Shown here: piece by piece, positions 55,040-63,414 of the stretch
How positions within the stretch are numbered: position 1 is the stretch's first letter
How the letters are laid out: each line of letters starts with the position of its first letter
Assembly: GCF_019977735.1 (NCBI RefSeq)
Contig: NZ_AP025018.1
Coordinates: forward strand, 6,514,580 to 6,578,579
DNA from: Calothrix sp. PCC 7716
Lineage (GTDB): Bacteria > Cyanobacteriota > Cyanobacteriia > Cyanobacteriales > Nostocaceae
Direction: 5' to 3'
DNA length: 64,000 nucleotides
Notes under the pieces: generated by a model
What the model saw: the letters and a program-made list of their open reading frames with translations, nothing else
Told to the model about the DNA's origin: nothing
Database searches by the model: none
Translations under genes and position numbers: made by a program

Positions 55040-55102
55040 TAAAATGCGTCATTCGTTGTTTGAATTGAAGTTACTTGTATTATCTGTTGAAGCTGAAATT
55101 TA
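55040..55102 (+). pseudogene. C-terminal fragment of a copy of the secreted helical protein
   Basis: The frame reads KMRHSLFELKLLVLSVEAEI before a stop. The intact gene at 52858-53988 ends KMRRSLFELKLLVLSVKEAE(I). Only this tail is present, directly after junction repeat copy 1. A second short match (FEIAQVVGARSI, about 55503-55538) corresponds to FQTAQIVGARAV of the same gene, so more of the duplicate was broken up. Confidence 0.75.
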
Positions 55103-55121
55103 ATTTATAGGAGTAAACACA

Positions 55122-55439
55122 ATGATTAATTTAATTCAAAAATTCCAGAAAAGTATTGTTGTATATAAAATACTTGGCATCACTTATAGTCAATTAAATA
55201 TTTACTTCTGGTCGATAACTCTATTATCTATAATTGCTATACAATTAAAATTTTATCCAGTCTTTATAACTTGTTTCTATGTAATTAATTGCTTATTGTA
55301 TTCCTGTCTTAGGATATATAAAAATTATAAGTATCAAAGTATTGAGTACAAGATGAGCATTTTAATGCCTATCTTAAATTCACCGGAATTTGCTGAATAC
55401 CAGAAAACATTGTTAAATCAAGAGGAAGAAAATAATTAA
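55122..55439 (+). CDS. Small membrane protein
   Basis: 105 residues from ATG 55122 with AGGAG 10 bases upstream. Two hydrophobic helices (LNIYFWSITLLSIIAIQL, FYPVFITCFYVINCLLY) are followed by a polar tail ending in EEENN. It follows the gene fragment at 55040. No family recognised; probably an inner-membrane protein. Confidence 0.65.
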   Translation: MINLIQKFQKSIVVYKILGITYSQLNIYFWSITLLSIIAIQLKFYPVFITCFYVINCLLYSCLRIYKNYKYQSIEYKMSILMPILNSPEFAEYQKTLLNQEEENN

Positions 55440-55578
55440 ATAATCTTTCTCAAATATTTATTTAGATACTTAAGTACTTAAAAATTTAAATATTTAGATT
55501 AGTTTGAGATAGCGCAAGTTGTAGGCGCTCGTTCTATCGACATACTTAAAAATTTGTTTTATTCAAAAATATTAAGAT

Positions 55579-55992
55579 ATGAAAAAAATATTAATTAGTG
55601 CTTTACTGCTACTGTTTTCTTGTACTTCAAATTCTAATAAAGTTGATGTGAATAACAATAAGTGTCAGTTATCTAGTCAAAAAAATATTGCAAAAATAGA
55701 TAAAGACGTATCAGTATGTGTTGAATTTTCTCAAAAATTAGGGAATTATTTATATTCTTTAACAAGAAGAAGCCCAAGTAATAAATTATTATCTATTGTT
55801 ACAGTATCAGCTTTAGAAGATGGCTCAAATTATGAACGTGGAATTGATACCGCATATGCTTTAGATGAAAATGATTTTAAAATATGGACAAAAAAACCGA
55901 ATACAAATTTAGTGAATAAATATAAGAATGATGTTGATATAGTTATCAATGTTATGAAGAAATATTTAGAAAAGCCAGTGAAGGAAATATAA
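55579..55992 (+). CDS. Small lipoprotein
   Basis: 137 residues. The start MKKILISALLLLFSC is a lipoprotein signal: a hydrophobic core and a lipobox with C15. The mature part is Asn/Lys-rich (DVNNNKCQLSSQKNIAK) and has no recognisable domain. It should be exported and lipid-anchored. It is followed by junction repeat copy 2. Function unknown. Confidence 0.65.
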   Translation: MKKILISALLLLFSCTSNSNKVDVNNNKCQLSSQKNIAKIDKDVSVCVEFSQKLGNYLYSLTRRSPSNKLLSIVTVSALEDGSNYERGIDTAYALDENDFKIWTKKPNTNLVNKYKNDVDIVINVMKKYLEKPVKEI

Positions 55993-56009
55993 CAGGTGCC
56001 TACTCTTAT

Positions 56010-56055
56010 TTACAGGCGCCTTACACCACAACTTCCTGTAATGCGCTTTTATACT
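56010..56055. repeat. Gene-junction repeat copy 2
   Basis: TTACAGGCGCC, variable spacer, then TTCCTGTAATGCGCTTTTATACT, with TTACAGG/CCTGTAA arms. It begins 17 bases after the lipoprotein stop. Confidence 0.7.
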
Positions 56056-56214
56056 ACACTCTAGATGTTAAATACTTAGATATTTAAATTTTATTTTTTG
56101 AAATCATAAAAATGATATTCAATCTTAAAATAAAAATATTGGGGATGTTAATTATTGATAAATTCTGGGTATTCTAGTAAAGACCAAAAATATTGCTGAA
56201 ACTAAGGGTGAAAT

Positions 56215-57321
56215 ATGGTATACAAGAAGAATATTACTAAAATATTAGATGATTTTGCAGAAAAATTAGGGAAAAAGAAGGCAAGAGGATTGCTTGAAAT
56301 TGAAAAGATAGAGAAACAATTTTTGTTTGATAGCATTAGAGGAAATGCTTTAAGATTAAAAGAATTAATTGAACAACAAATTGAAGTTGAAAAATTAGAA
56401 CAAAAACTTTATGATATTAAACAAAAAATATTTAAAAATCGTACTTGTAGAGAAATTAATGGATATCACAACTGGGACGAAGTTCTAGGTTACTGTGTAA
56501 GAGTACTATACTGCTGCGAAGTTGTAGATAAAAATATTGAACAGGAAGTTATACTGTTAAAAACCTTACAATTAGTAAATCATTTTGTCGAACATCAAGG
56601 TAATACGTATTGGGTAGATAAGGATTTTCTTCAACAAGTTAGTAATAATGCCTTAAAGCCGGAGAAATTACCTACAAATATTCCGTGTGGTTTGCTACTA
56701 TTTCCATCCCTAATTAGTCCCCAATCACCTAATTCAAAAAAACCTATAGATTGGGTAATGTTCGCACATATTAAAAGTGGTGTAAAGCTACCACCAACAA
56801 AAACAGAAAATAAACTTGTCGAATTACCACCTATTGCTTCCGAGTCCATAATATGGATGACTTACGATGTTTCGGAGGATGGATACTACTACATATATAC
56901 AGGCGCCATACTAGCAGACACCCTAGAAATAGTAATTGATACAGATAATCAGAAACTAACTAGGGAAGAAAAAGCGATAGTCAAAGATATTAGTAATTTA
57001 TTGGTTCAATCTTTAGCTTATGCGGAAAATCCAGAAACAGAATATGTTGACTCTGTAATAGGTTTTGGAAAGCATACAAAACATAAAGCTAGACTCAAAC
57101 AACCAAAATTCATTAATCCTAAATGGATAGGTAGGGGAGTTAAAGTATATAGCCCGCGCGCTGCTACAGTTTCTCTTGGTGGTACACATAATAGTCCAAT
57201 TCCTCATCAACGTAGAGGATACACTCGGCACCAACCTTGTGGACCAGGTAGAAAAGAAATACGTTTAGTAGAAATTCCAGCAACTATTGTAAATAAGGAT
57301 AAATCTCCTATTTCAAGCTGA
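56215..57321 (+). CDS. Hypothetical protein upstream of the DNA methyltransferase
   Basis: 368 residues. The N-terminal 100 residues are charged and helical (KKARGLLEIEKIEKQFLFDS). The middle is globular with no recognised motif (IIWMTYDVSEDGYYYIYTGA). The C-terminus has HQRRGYTRHQPCGPGRKEIR followed by LVEIPATIV, which resembles the H-RRGH-R-GxGR-K..WI.P end seen in many cyanobacterial plasmid proteins. Repeat copy 3 and 150 bp separate it from the methyltransferase gene. A restriction enzyme role is conceivable but no nuclease motif is visible. Confidence 0.6.
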   Translation: MVYKKNITKILDDFAEKLGKKKARGLLEIEKIEKQFLFDSIRGNALRLKELIEQQIEVEKLEQKLYDIKQKIFKNRTCREINGYHNWDEVLGYCVRVLYCCEVVDKNIEQEVILLKTLQLVNHFVEHQGNTYWVDKDFLQQVSNNALKPEKLPTNIPCGLLLFPSLISPQSPNSKKPIDWVMFAHIKSGVKLPPTKTENKLVELPPIASESIIWMTYDVSEDGYYYIYTGAILADTLEIVIDTDNQKLTREEKAIVKDISNLLVQSLAYAENPETEYVDSVIGFGKHTKHKARLKQPKFINPKWIGRGVKVYSPRAATVSLGGTHNSPIPHQRRGYTRHQPCGPGRKEIRLVEIPATIVNKDKSPISS

Positions 57322-57361
57322 TAGACAGGCATTATTAATAACTAACATAACTAAGAGCTTT

Positions 57362-57410
57362 ATACAGGTGCCGGAGTACACCTCACTTCCCTGTAATGCG
57401 CTTGTATACT
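57362..57410. repeat. Gene-junction repeat copy 3
   Basis: ATACAGGTGCC, variable spacer, then TTCCCTGTAATGCGCTTGTATACT. It begins about 40 bases after the stop at 57321. An AT-rich string with ACTTAAAT/TTTAGATA follows, as in copy 2. Confidence 0.7.
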
Positions 57411-57475
57411 GCACTCTAGCTACTAAATGTTTAGATACTCAGATACTTAAATACTTACATTTTTAAATTAAAGAA

Positions 57476-58393
57476 GTGAAACTTTCAGAACTTAGAATAA
57501 TAGACATATTCGCAGGATGTGGGGGCTTATCCCTTGGCTTTCGCTTGGGCGGATTTAATATTGTTGGCGCCATAGATAACTGGGAACCAGCAATTAGTAT
57601 ATACTCTAAAAATTTTGACCACCCTATATATAATTGTGATTTAAGTGTTCCAGAGAATAGCTATCCTATATTTGAAAAATTAAATTGCAATGCTATTATT
57701 GGGGGTTGTCCATGTCAAGACTTCTCAAATGCTGGACTGCGTAATGAGGATAATGGACGGGGTGAACTTAGTATTAGTTACGCGCGCATTATCCAACATG
57801 TTAAACCTCAAATATTTGTACTTGAGAATGTAGAAAGATATAGGAAGAGTAATAAATATCTACAAGTTAAGGAAATATTTAAAGCTTGTGGTTATGGACT
57901 AACCGAGACGATATTAAATGCTTCGCTGTGTGGGGCGCCTCAAGCTAGAAAACGATATATATGTATTGGAGTATTAGGCGGTGATGATAATGAATTATTA
58001 TCGCTGCTGCATGGAAGTTTGGCGCCTCGTCCTATGACCGTGAGGGATTATTTAGGGGATAGTTTAGGGGTGGAGTTTTATTATCGTCACGCGCGGAGTT
58101 ATCAACGCAAAGCAATATTTAGTATAGACGAACCGAGTCCTACCATCCGGGGAACTAATAGACCTATCTCAAGAAATTACACTCCTCACAAAAATGATGC
58201 TTGTAGGAATTTAAAGAGAGTTCGTCCATTAACTACTTTGGAGAGAAGTTATATACAAACTTTCCCCCATGAATTTAATTTTGATATTAAGAATCAAACT
58301 AAGACCGATTTGGAAGAAGCTATAGGTAACGCTGTACCCGTGAAGCTGGCAAAGTACATTGCTGTTGCTATTAGTAAGTATTTGGGTAGTTAG
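57476..58393 (+). CDS. C5-type DNA (cytosine-5) methyltransferase
   Basis: 305 residues from GTG 57476. Motif I DIFAGCGGLSLGF (10-22), motif IV GGCPCQDFS with catalytic C80, motif VI ENVE (117-120), motif VIII QARKRYICIG (156-165), a short target-recognition region, then motifs IX-X (RPLTTLERSYIQTFP, AIGNAVPVKLAKYIA). It transfers methyl groups from SAM to cytosine C5 in DNA. No restriction gene is recognisable, so it could be an orphan. GGCGCC, the very abundant palindrome here, is a plausible target but this is only inference. Confidence 0.9.
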   Translation: MKLSELRIIDIFAGCGGLSLGFRLGGFNIVGAIDNWEPAISIYSKNFDHPIYNCDLSVPENSYPIFEKLNCNAIIGGCPCQDFSNAGLRNEDNGRGELSISYARIIQHVKPQIFVLENVERYRKSNKYLQVKEIFKACGYGLTETILNASLCGAPQARKRYICIGVLGGDDNELLSLLHGSLAPRPMTVRDYLGDSLGVEFYYRHARSYQRKAIFSIDEPSPTIRGTNRPISRNYTPHKNDACRNLKRVRPLTTLERSYIQTFPHEFNFDIKNQTKTDLEEAIGNAVPVKLAKYIAVAISKYLGS

Positions 58394-58538
58394 ATGTTTT
58401 AGTGGGCGCCTGTCATTGAATGTAAGATTGTTGTGGCATTTTTATAAAGGCTTGTCGAGCGCGTCCCCTGGTCGGGGAATTTGAGTATTTAACCATCAAG
58501 TGCGGCACCTACAAAAAGGGAGCTGGCATAGCATGGCT

Positions 58539-58966
58539 GTTTCCGTCCCCGTGAGGGGTAAGTAAAGAATGTCACGCTGCGCTAATGGCATTCGCACTGC
58601 AATTTTCATGCTAGTTTCCGTCCCCGTGAGGGGTAAGTAAAGAATGTCACCTTTGGAATCGGAATTAGAACTCAAGGTCCAAGGTTAATTGTTTCCGTCC
58701 CCGTGAGGGGTAAGTAAAGAATGTCACGTATCGGTTATGCTGACTTTAGGTTTATGTCTCTAACGTTGTTTCCGTCCCCGTGAGGGGTAAGTAAAGAATG
58801 TCACTACGTCAGACCAATCGCTCCACTGTAAACTGGCAGCGGCAAAAAAAGTTTCCGTCCCCGTGAGGGGTAAGTAAAGAATGTCACGGCAGCGAGGATC
58901 AGCTATCAATTGTTCGTGGTGGAGTTTCTGTTTCCGTCCCCGTGAGGGGTAAGTAAAGAATGTCAC
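58539..58966. CRISPR. CRISPR array, 6 repeats, 5 spacers
   Basis: Six identical 37-bp repeats start at 58539, 58614, 58691, 58768, 58851 and 58930. Each begins GTTTCCGTCCCC, contains the palindromic stem CCCCGTGAGGGG and ends AATGTCAC. Spacers are 38, 40, 40, 46 and 42 bp, all different. The GTTTCC start, hairpin and variable spacer length suit cyanobacterial type III or I-D-like arrays; the subtype is not certain. No cas gene lies in the window, so processing and interference proteins must be elsewhere. The leader is probably 58394-58538. Confidence 0.97.
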
Positions 58967-59384
58967 CCTACCTTTCTAAAACTCTTACTATATTTACTTT
59001 TCAAGGTTCAATTGCGCCAAACTACTGAAAAAGCTTGTGTATAAAAACTCTACAACGCTTTGCTTAAGAAGTAAACAGGCGCCGTTCTACGATATCAGAC
59101 TATTTTCAAGCAATTCACCAAGAAGTAGGTTGGATATAATTATATTATCTGAGATTTTCATCATTATTATCGCAAAAGCTTCCAAATACTCGCTGCGACG
59201 ATTTTAGTCGTAAAGTTACATATCTTAATAATGGCTACATCATATATATAACAAGACTTTCAAGTATTGAGGGCTAATTAACAGGCGCCTTCATATGAAA
59301 CAAAACTAAATATAGGCGCCAGATATTGTGACTTAAATAGTACTTAGTACTTATCATCGATTTGATTTACATTAATACATTTTT
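58967..59384. other. Non-coding spacer
   Basis: About 420 bp after the CRISPR array, no gene seen. It precedes the HEAT-like gene at 59385. Confidence 0.4.
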
Positions 59385-59735
59385 ATGTCAAACGATTTAA
59401 ATAACAAGCGCTCCGATGATGCTGTCTTAGGGGGTAATAACCCTGCTCCTACAAATGCTGCTGTGTTGGGAGGGGGGATAGAAAAAGTTAGGAGGCGCCT
59501 GTCATCTCAGGTTGTTGAGCATCGAATATCTGCCTTGTCTGAAGCTTTAAAATATGATAAAGAAGGTTTAAAGTTATTGATACAAGGATTAAGTGACCCA
59601 GAAATTTTAGTACAGCTAACTGCTTATAAGTTATTACAAAATAGAGAAGAATTGGAAGTGAAATTTACATTACAAAATTATAAGATATATTTTTTACCTC
59701 ATGTTTATGGTTTATATAAAAATCTCTCTATATAA
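59385..59735 (+). CDS. Short protein with cyanobacterial HEAT-like N-terminal module, copy 1
   Basis: 116 residues. DDAVLGGNNPAPTNAAVLGG, then RRLSSQVVEHRISALSEALK, then GLKLLIQGLSDPEILVQLTA form the HEAT-like front common to many cyanobacterial modular proteins (found before GUN4, WD40 or NTPase modules). The end (FLPHVYGLYKNLSI) has no second domain. A paralogue with a longer C-terminus lies at 61148. It is probably a truncated or stand-alone adaptor. Confidence 0.7.
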   Translation: MSNDLNNKRSDDAVLGGNNPAPTNAAVLGGGIEKVRRRLSSQVVEHRISALSEALKYDKEGLKLLIQGLSDPEILVQLTAYKLLQNREELEVKFTLQNYKIYFLPHVYGLYKNLSI

Positions 59736-60135
59736 GCACTTTAAGCTAACAGATACTTAAATGTTTAGACATTTAGTAGTTTAATAACAAGGGTGGAATA
59801 ATTGTTTGGCGCCTCTATCCCTAACACCGGACAGGAGGTTTCGGCGCCATTACCAAATTAGATAGTTGATAATTATTACCATTCCACTCGAAACTACTAG
59901 GAAAAGCAACTCTACGGAACGGCGCCCTAAATACAGCTTTCCCGCATAAAGAACGGTGTGGTCTCTCTACCTTATACTGTGCTTCTGCCTCAATTTTTAG
60001 TGACCTGTGTAGTAACTGCCACTTGAACCTGTGTAACAGTGGACACTGCCCCTTCTTCATGTGTTATACTTTGCGGTGTTAATATTTATTTTACGACTTC
60101 ACTCTTATTTGAATTTGTAGATATCTATTTATAAT
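59736..60135. other. Non-coding spacer
   Basis: About 400 bp. A minus-strand frame of 79 codons (59821-60060) is very basic and aromatic (RPHRSLCGKAVFRAPF) and lacks a ribosome binding site; I do not accept it as a gene without homologues. Confidence 0.4.
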
Positions 60136-60894
60136 ATGGGTAAATTTAAAGATTATACTGGACAAAAATTTGGGCATTTGGAATGTATTTCTATAAGTAC
60201 ACTGAAGAGAGTTCATGGTGCAACTTATTGGAAATGTAAGTGTGATTGCGGACAAATTATAGAAACACAAATAGGAAACGTTGTAAATGGAATTACAAAA
60301 TCTTGTGGTTGTTTAAAGCTTGCATTTAAAGATTATACTGGACAGAAGTTTGGGCGCCTGGAATGTATTTCTCTAAGTACACCAGCAAGGATTAATGGTA
60401 AAACATTCTGGAAATGTAAATGTGATTGTGGAAAAGTTATAAATGCAAGTACAGCAAGTATTATAAGTGGACAGAAAAAATCTTGTGGTTGTTTGAGACA
60501 TAGTGAGAGTTACTTTAAAGATTACACTGGACAGAAGTTTGGGCGCCTGGAATGTATTTCTAGAAGTACACCAGCAAGGATTAATGGTCAAACATTTTGG
60601 AAATGTAAATGTGATTGCGGAAAAATTGTAGATGTAAACATAAGACAAGTTGTAAGTGGACACACAAAATCTTGTGGGTGCGCGACATACACGCGCAAGG
60701 ATTATACTGGACAGAAATTTGGGCGCCTAGAATGTATTGCTCGTTCAGAAAAAGCAAATGTTAAGAGTGTAAAGTTTTGGAAATTTAAATGTGATTGTGG
60801 AAAAATTATAGACGTAAATATAGCAGATGTTGTATCTAGGGGTAAAAAGTCTTGCGGGTGCTTGAAGCGTTCTTGTAACTTGATCTCTACCTAA
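60136..60894 (+). CDS. Four-fold zinc-ribbon repeat protein
   Basis: 252 residues made of four tandem units of about 60 residues. Each unit has KDYTGQKFGRLECIS, a Trp-Lys-Cys-Lys-Cys-Asp-Cys-Gly core (in the fourth WKFKCDCG) and SCGC about 22 residues later. This pattern occurs singly in phage and bacterial proteins linked to AP2- or HNH-type nucleases, where it is thought to bind zinc and DNA. Here only the module is present, four times, without any nuclease. It is flanked by the two HEAT-like paralogues. Function unknown; DNA binding is my best guess. Confidence 0.75.
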   Translation: MGKFKDYTGQKFGHLECISISTLKRVHGATYWKCKCDCGQIIETQIGNVVNGITKSCGCLKLAFKDYTGQKFGRLECISLSTPARINGKTFWKCKCDCGKVINASTASIISGQKKSCGCLRHSESYFKDYTGQKFGRLECISRSTPARINGQTFWKCKCDCGKIVDVNIRQVVSGHTKSCGCATYTRKDYTGQKFGRLECIARSEKANVKSVKFWKFKCDCGKIIDVNIADVVSRGKKSCGCLKRSCNLIST

Positions 60895-61147
60895 ACACTA
60901 CTCACTATCTATAGGATACAGAAGAGCGATTCGGGGGTAACACCTCACACTTGAACGAGAAATCAAGCATTTCAGCAATAAGTGGCGCCTCAAATGGTAG
61001 CTCAAAAACCCTATTAATCCGTTCGGGTGAGGGAACGGGCGCCTAATATTATATTAAAAACTTAACAATAGTTAATATTAAAATGCATAAACTAGAGGTA
61101 TTTAAGACATAAATATATGAATGAAAACGCATAAATTTTGTATTTTT

Positions 61148-61771
61148 ATGTCAAATCCTGAAGAGTATGATGCTGTCTTGGGTGGTGATAACCCTGCTCC
61201 TGCTAGTGCTGGTGTTCTGGGAGGGATAGTAGGTGTAAAACGGCGCCTGTTAAGCAAGGTTGTAGAGCATCGAATATTGGCTTTATCAGAGGCTTTAAAT
61301 TATGGGGAGCAAGGGTTGGTTCTTGTAATACAAGCATTAAATGATGATTGCCAGGAAATTTATCTCGCAGCCTATAATTTATTAAAAGATATAAATGATT
61401 TAGAAATTAAAGCTTTGTTGGATAAATATCTTCGACAATATTATTTTCTCCGTTTTAATGGTTTTTACTATAGTCAAAATAAATCATCGGATTTGTATCT
61501 TTTTAGGTTTTATCAAGATGGAACAGTTCTAGCTGCATATCTATCTGCCTATCGACTAGATATTGAAAAATCAGCAACATGGTTTCATAAAGAGAATAAT
61601 CAAGTGACTTATAGAGGCGTTTACCAAATTGATTACAATTGCTTAACATTTACAATAAATAGCGAACGTAATACAATTGAATTTTTGGCAAAAATTAGAA
61701 TGTATGGTTATAAAATTGCACATAGCACAAATACTGAATACAGCTTTACTGAGATACCAGATATCAAATAA
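61148..61771 (+). CDS. Protein with cyanobacterial HEAT-like N-terminal module, copy 2
   Basis: 208 residues from ATG 61148. The frame to 61121 is less likely, because the paralogue has the same TTTTTATGTCAAA context at its start. DAVLGGDNPAPASAGVLGG and RRLLSKVVEHRILALSEALN match the copy at 59385. The C-terminal 110 residues are beta-rich (FNGFYYSQNKSSDLYLFRFY, then VTYRGVYQIDYNCLTF) and unrecognised. It may be the intact form of which copy 1 is a shortened version. Confidence 0.75.
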   Translation: MSNPEEYDAVLGGDNPAPASAGVLGGIVGVKRRLLSKVVEHRILALSEALNYGEQGLVLVIQALNDDCQEIYLAAYNLLKDINDLEIKALLDKYLRQYYFLRFNGFYYSQNKSSDLYLFRFYQDGTVLAAYLSAYRLDIEKSATWFHKENNQVTYRGVYQIDYNCLTFTINSERNTIEFLAKIRMYGYKIAHSTNTEYSFTEIPDIK

Positions 61772-62419
61772 TAACTAATTATTATACCTATGTGAACGCG
61801 CAGGAATAAATTGTGCGAACGGCGCCTGATTAAGTATCGTCTGAGCAACACTCAAAGCGCTCAATTTGATAATTTATATTTTAACAGGTTCTGAAATTAT
61901 AGATGCTAAAATTGCTTAATACTGGGAATTTCTTATTGGTGCCTCTTATCAGTACAAATAAATGCCAGAAGGAAACAACCGCGCGTCGCCATAGAGCCTG
62001 CTTCGGTCGAATTCGACAAAAGCAAGAAACGGAGTTCTCCCGGAGTAGATAGTGAATGGCGCCTTTAATATAATCGTCCCTATAAACAAACTAAAGATTA
62101 TAATACGTAATCTACGTATTTATTCTGAAACAAGATGTTTATATGTTTATGCCAGAGAGTGCATTATATGAGCGATGATTTTAGATTAAACAGTTGGAAC
62201 AAGAGTGAATTTAATTACATAAAACTAAACCTAAAACAGGTGCCTATATATCGAAATAAAATACAGGTGCCAGTCTATATATACTCCAAGCGCACGCAAT
62301 TAACCTATGTACTGTTTTCCGCATTTCAACACCTACAACTGCACTTATAAAAGTACAAATTCTAGCTATAGTATGTATCTAATTCTACAGGGTCAATAAA
62401 ATCTACAGGTGCCTGAATT
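61772..62419. other. Non-coding spacer
   Basis: About 650 bp. A plus-strand frame at 62135-62350 (71 codons) has no ribosome binding site and no recognisable family. I see no RNA gene. Confidence 0.4.
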
Positions 62420-62704
62420 TCAAACACGGGAAGAGCGCGTATTTGGTTCTATGCTGAGTGCTTTACATAGCGATAGCGCTTTATCAAAAGTAATTTTTTC
62501 AGCGATGTTATTTTTACCCATGTCACCTAGAAGCTTTTTTACATAACCAACAGAGACATCGATATGAGCATCTAGTAGCATACGATGTACTTGGTACGAA
62601 GAAATATTTTTATCGAACTTTTCATATAACAGGCGCCGAAGTAGTTTTGCTCTCGGTTCTCCCCAAGAAATATAAGGCGCCGCTGTTGCTAAAATTAACA
62701 TCAT
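62420..62704 (-). CDS. Small putative HTH protein
   Basis: 94 residues. The middle (YEKFDKNISSYQVHRMLLDA, then HIDVSVGYVKKLLGDM) suggests a helix-turn-helix, and the end (KITFDKALSLCKALSIEPN) resembles the last helices of Cro/CI domains. It is followed by a non-coding region of about 700 bp on its 5' side. It could be a plasmid regulator. Confidence in the fold is moderate. Confidence 0.5.
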   Translation of the reverse strand: MMLILATAAPYISWGEPRAKLLRRLLYEKFDKNISSYQVHRMLLDAHIDVSVGYVKKLLGDMGKNNIAEKITFDKALSLCKALSIEPNTRSSRV

Positions 62705-63414
62705 TTTTGCTTCAAAGTAAATAAATATAGTGGTATTATAACCATATATTAGATACTTGGTGTATCTAATATATCAAGCAAAAAGCAGGCGCCCTCCGCT
62801 AAGAGTTATACGCCTGATTCATCTCAAAATACACAGTTAAGAACATTCGTGATTATGAGTAGCCAATGAAACGTGGTAAATCATAAGAAAAACCCGTTTT
62901 TCGCTGTTCACTTTTTCTACTCCTCTGTAGTCGTAGCCTGAAGCAAGCGAGTCGTAGACTCAACCACATGGTACGTAGTTTAGTAGGAATATTAGGGGCA
63001 GTCTACCCTTGCCCGATGCAGCAATAGGAGTACGTTGAATACCTTTTCTAGTATTGTTGCATACCTAATCTGTTACCAGTCTAGGCTTTCCTCGGCAACT
63101 AGTACCGAGTTAGTTTTCAAGATTAATTAGTAAAAGCTAACTTCCTAAGTTTAGTTTTGGTTAGAAGGGATTCAACGTAACTACTCACATAACTTCTAGC
63201 TCAATAATTAATCTTTAAAATCTTGTTCTTATATTTTAACATAAAATCAGTAATTACTACGTAATATCAAAAATAGATTGCTAATAATTACTACGATATA
63301 ACTAATATTTAATAATATTATTTAGCGAATAAAGTTTACTCATTATATAGTTTAAATGTTAACATTTATTAGCATAAAATCTTAAGCGTTAAGGCTAACA
63401 AAAGTTAGTCTTTG
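62705..63414. other. Non-coding region
   Basis: About 710 bp. No credible gene. 62920-63200 is less AT-rich and could be a remnant of a mobile element or an RNA gene, but I cannot identify it. 63200-63400 is extremely AT-rich. Confidence 0.4.

Noticed and set aside
56215-57321. Restriction enzyme partner for the C5 methyltransferase
   Set aside because: It is near the methyltransferase, but no nuclease motif is visible and a repeat element separates the two genes.
58760-58966. Minus-strand frame over the CRISPR repeats
   Set aside because: It is a translation of CRISPR repeats (FFTYPSRGRKQ), a common annotation artefact.
59821-60060. Minus-strand frame of 79 codons
   Set aside because: Very basic and aromatic without a ribosome binding site; it could be a real small protein but I cannot support it.
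62900-63130. Possible RNA gene or mobile element remnant
   Set aside because: Composition differs from the flanks, but I could not find a coherent fold, a tRNA structure or a recognisable coding fragment.
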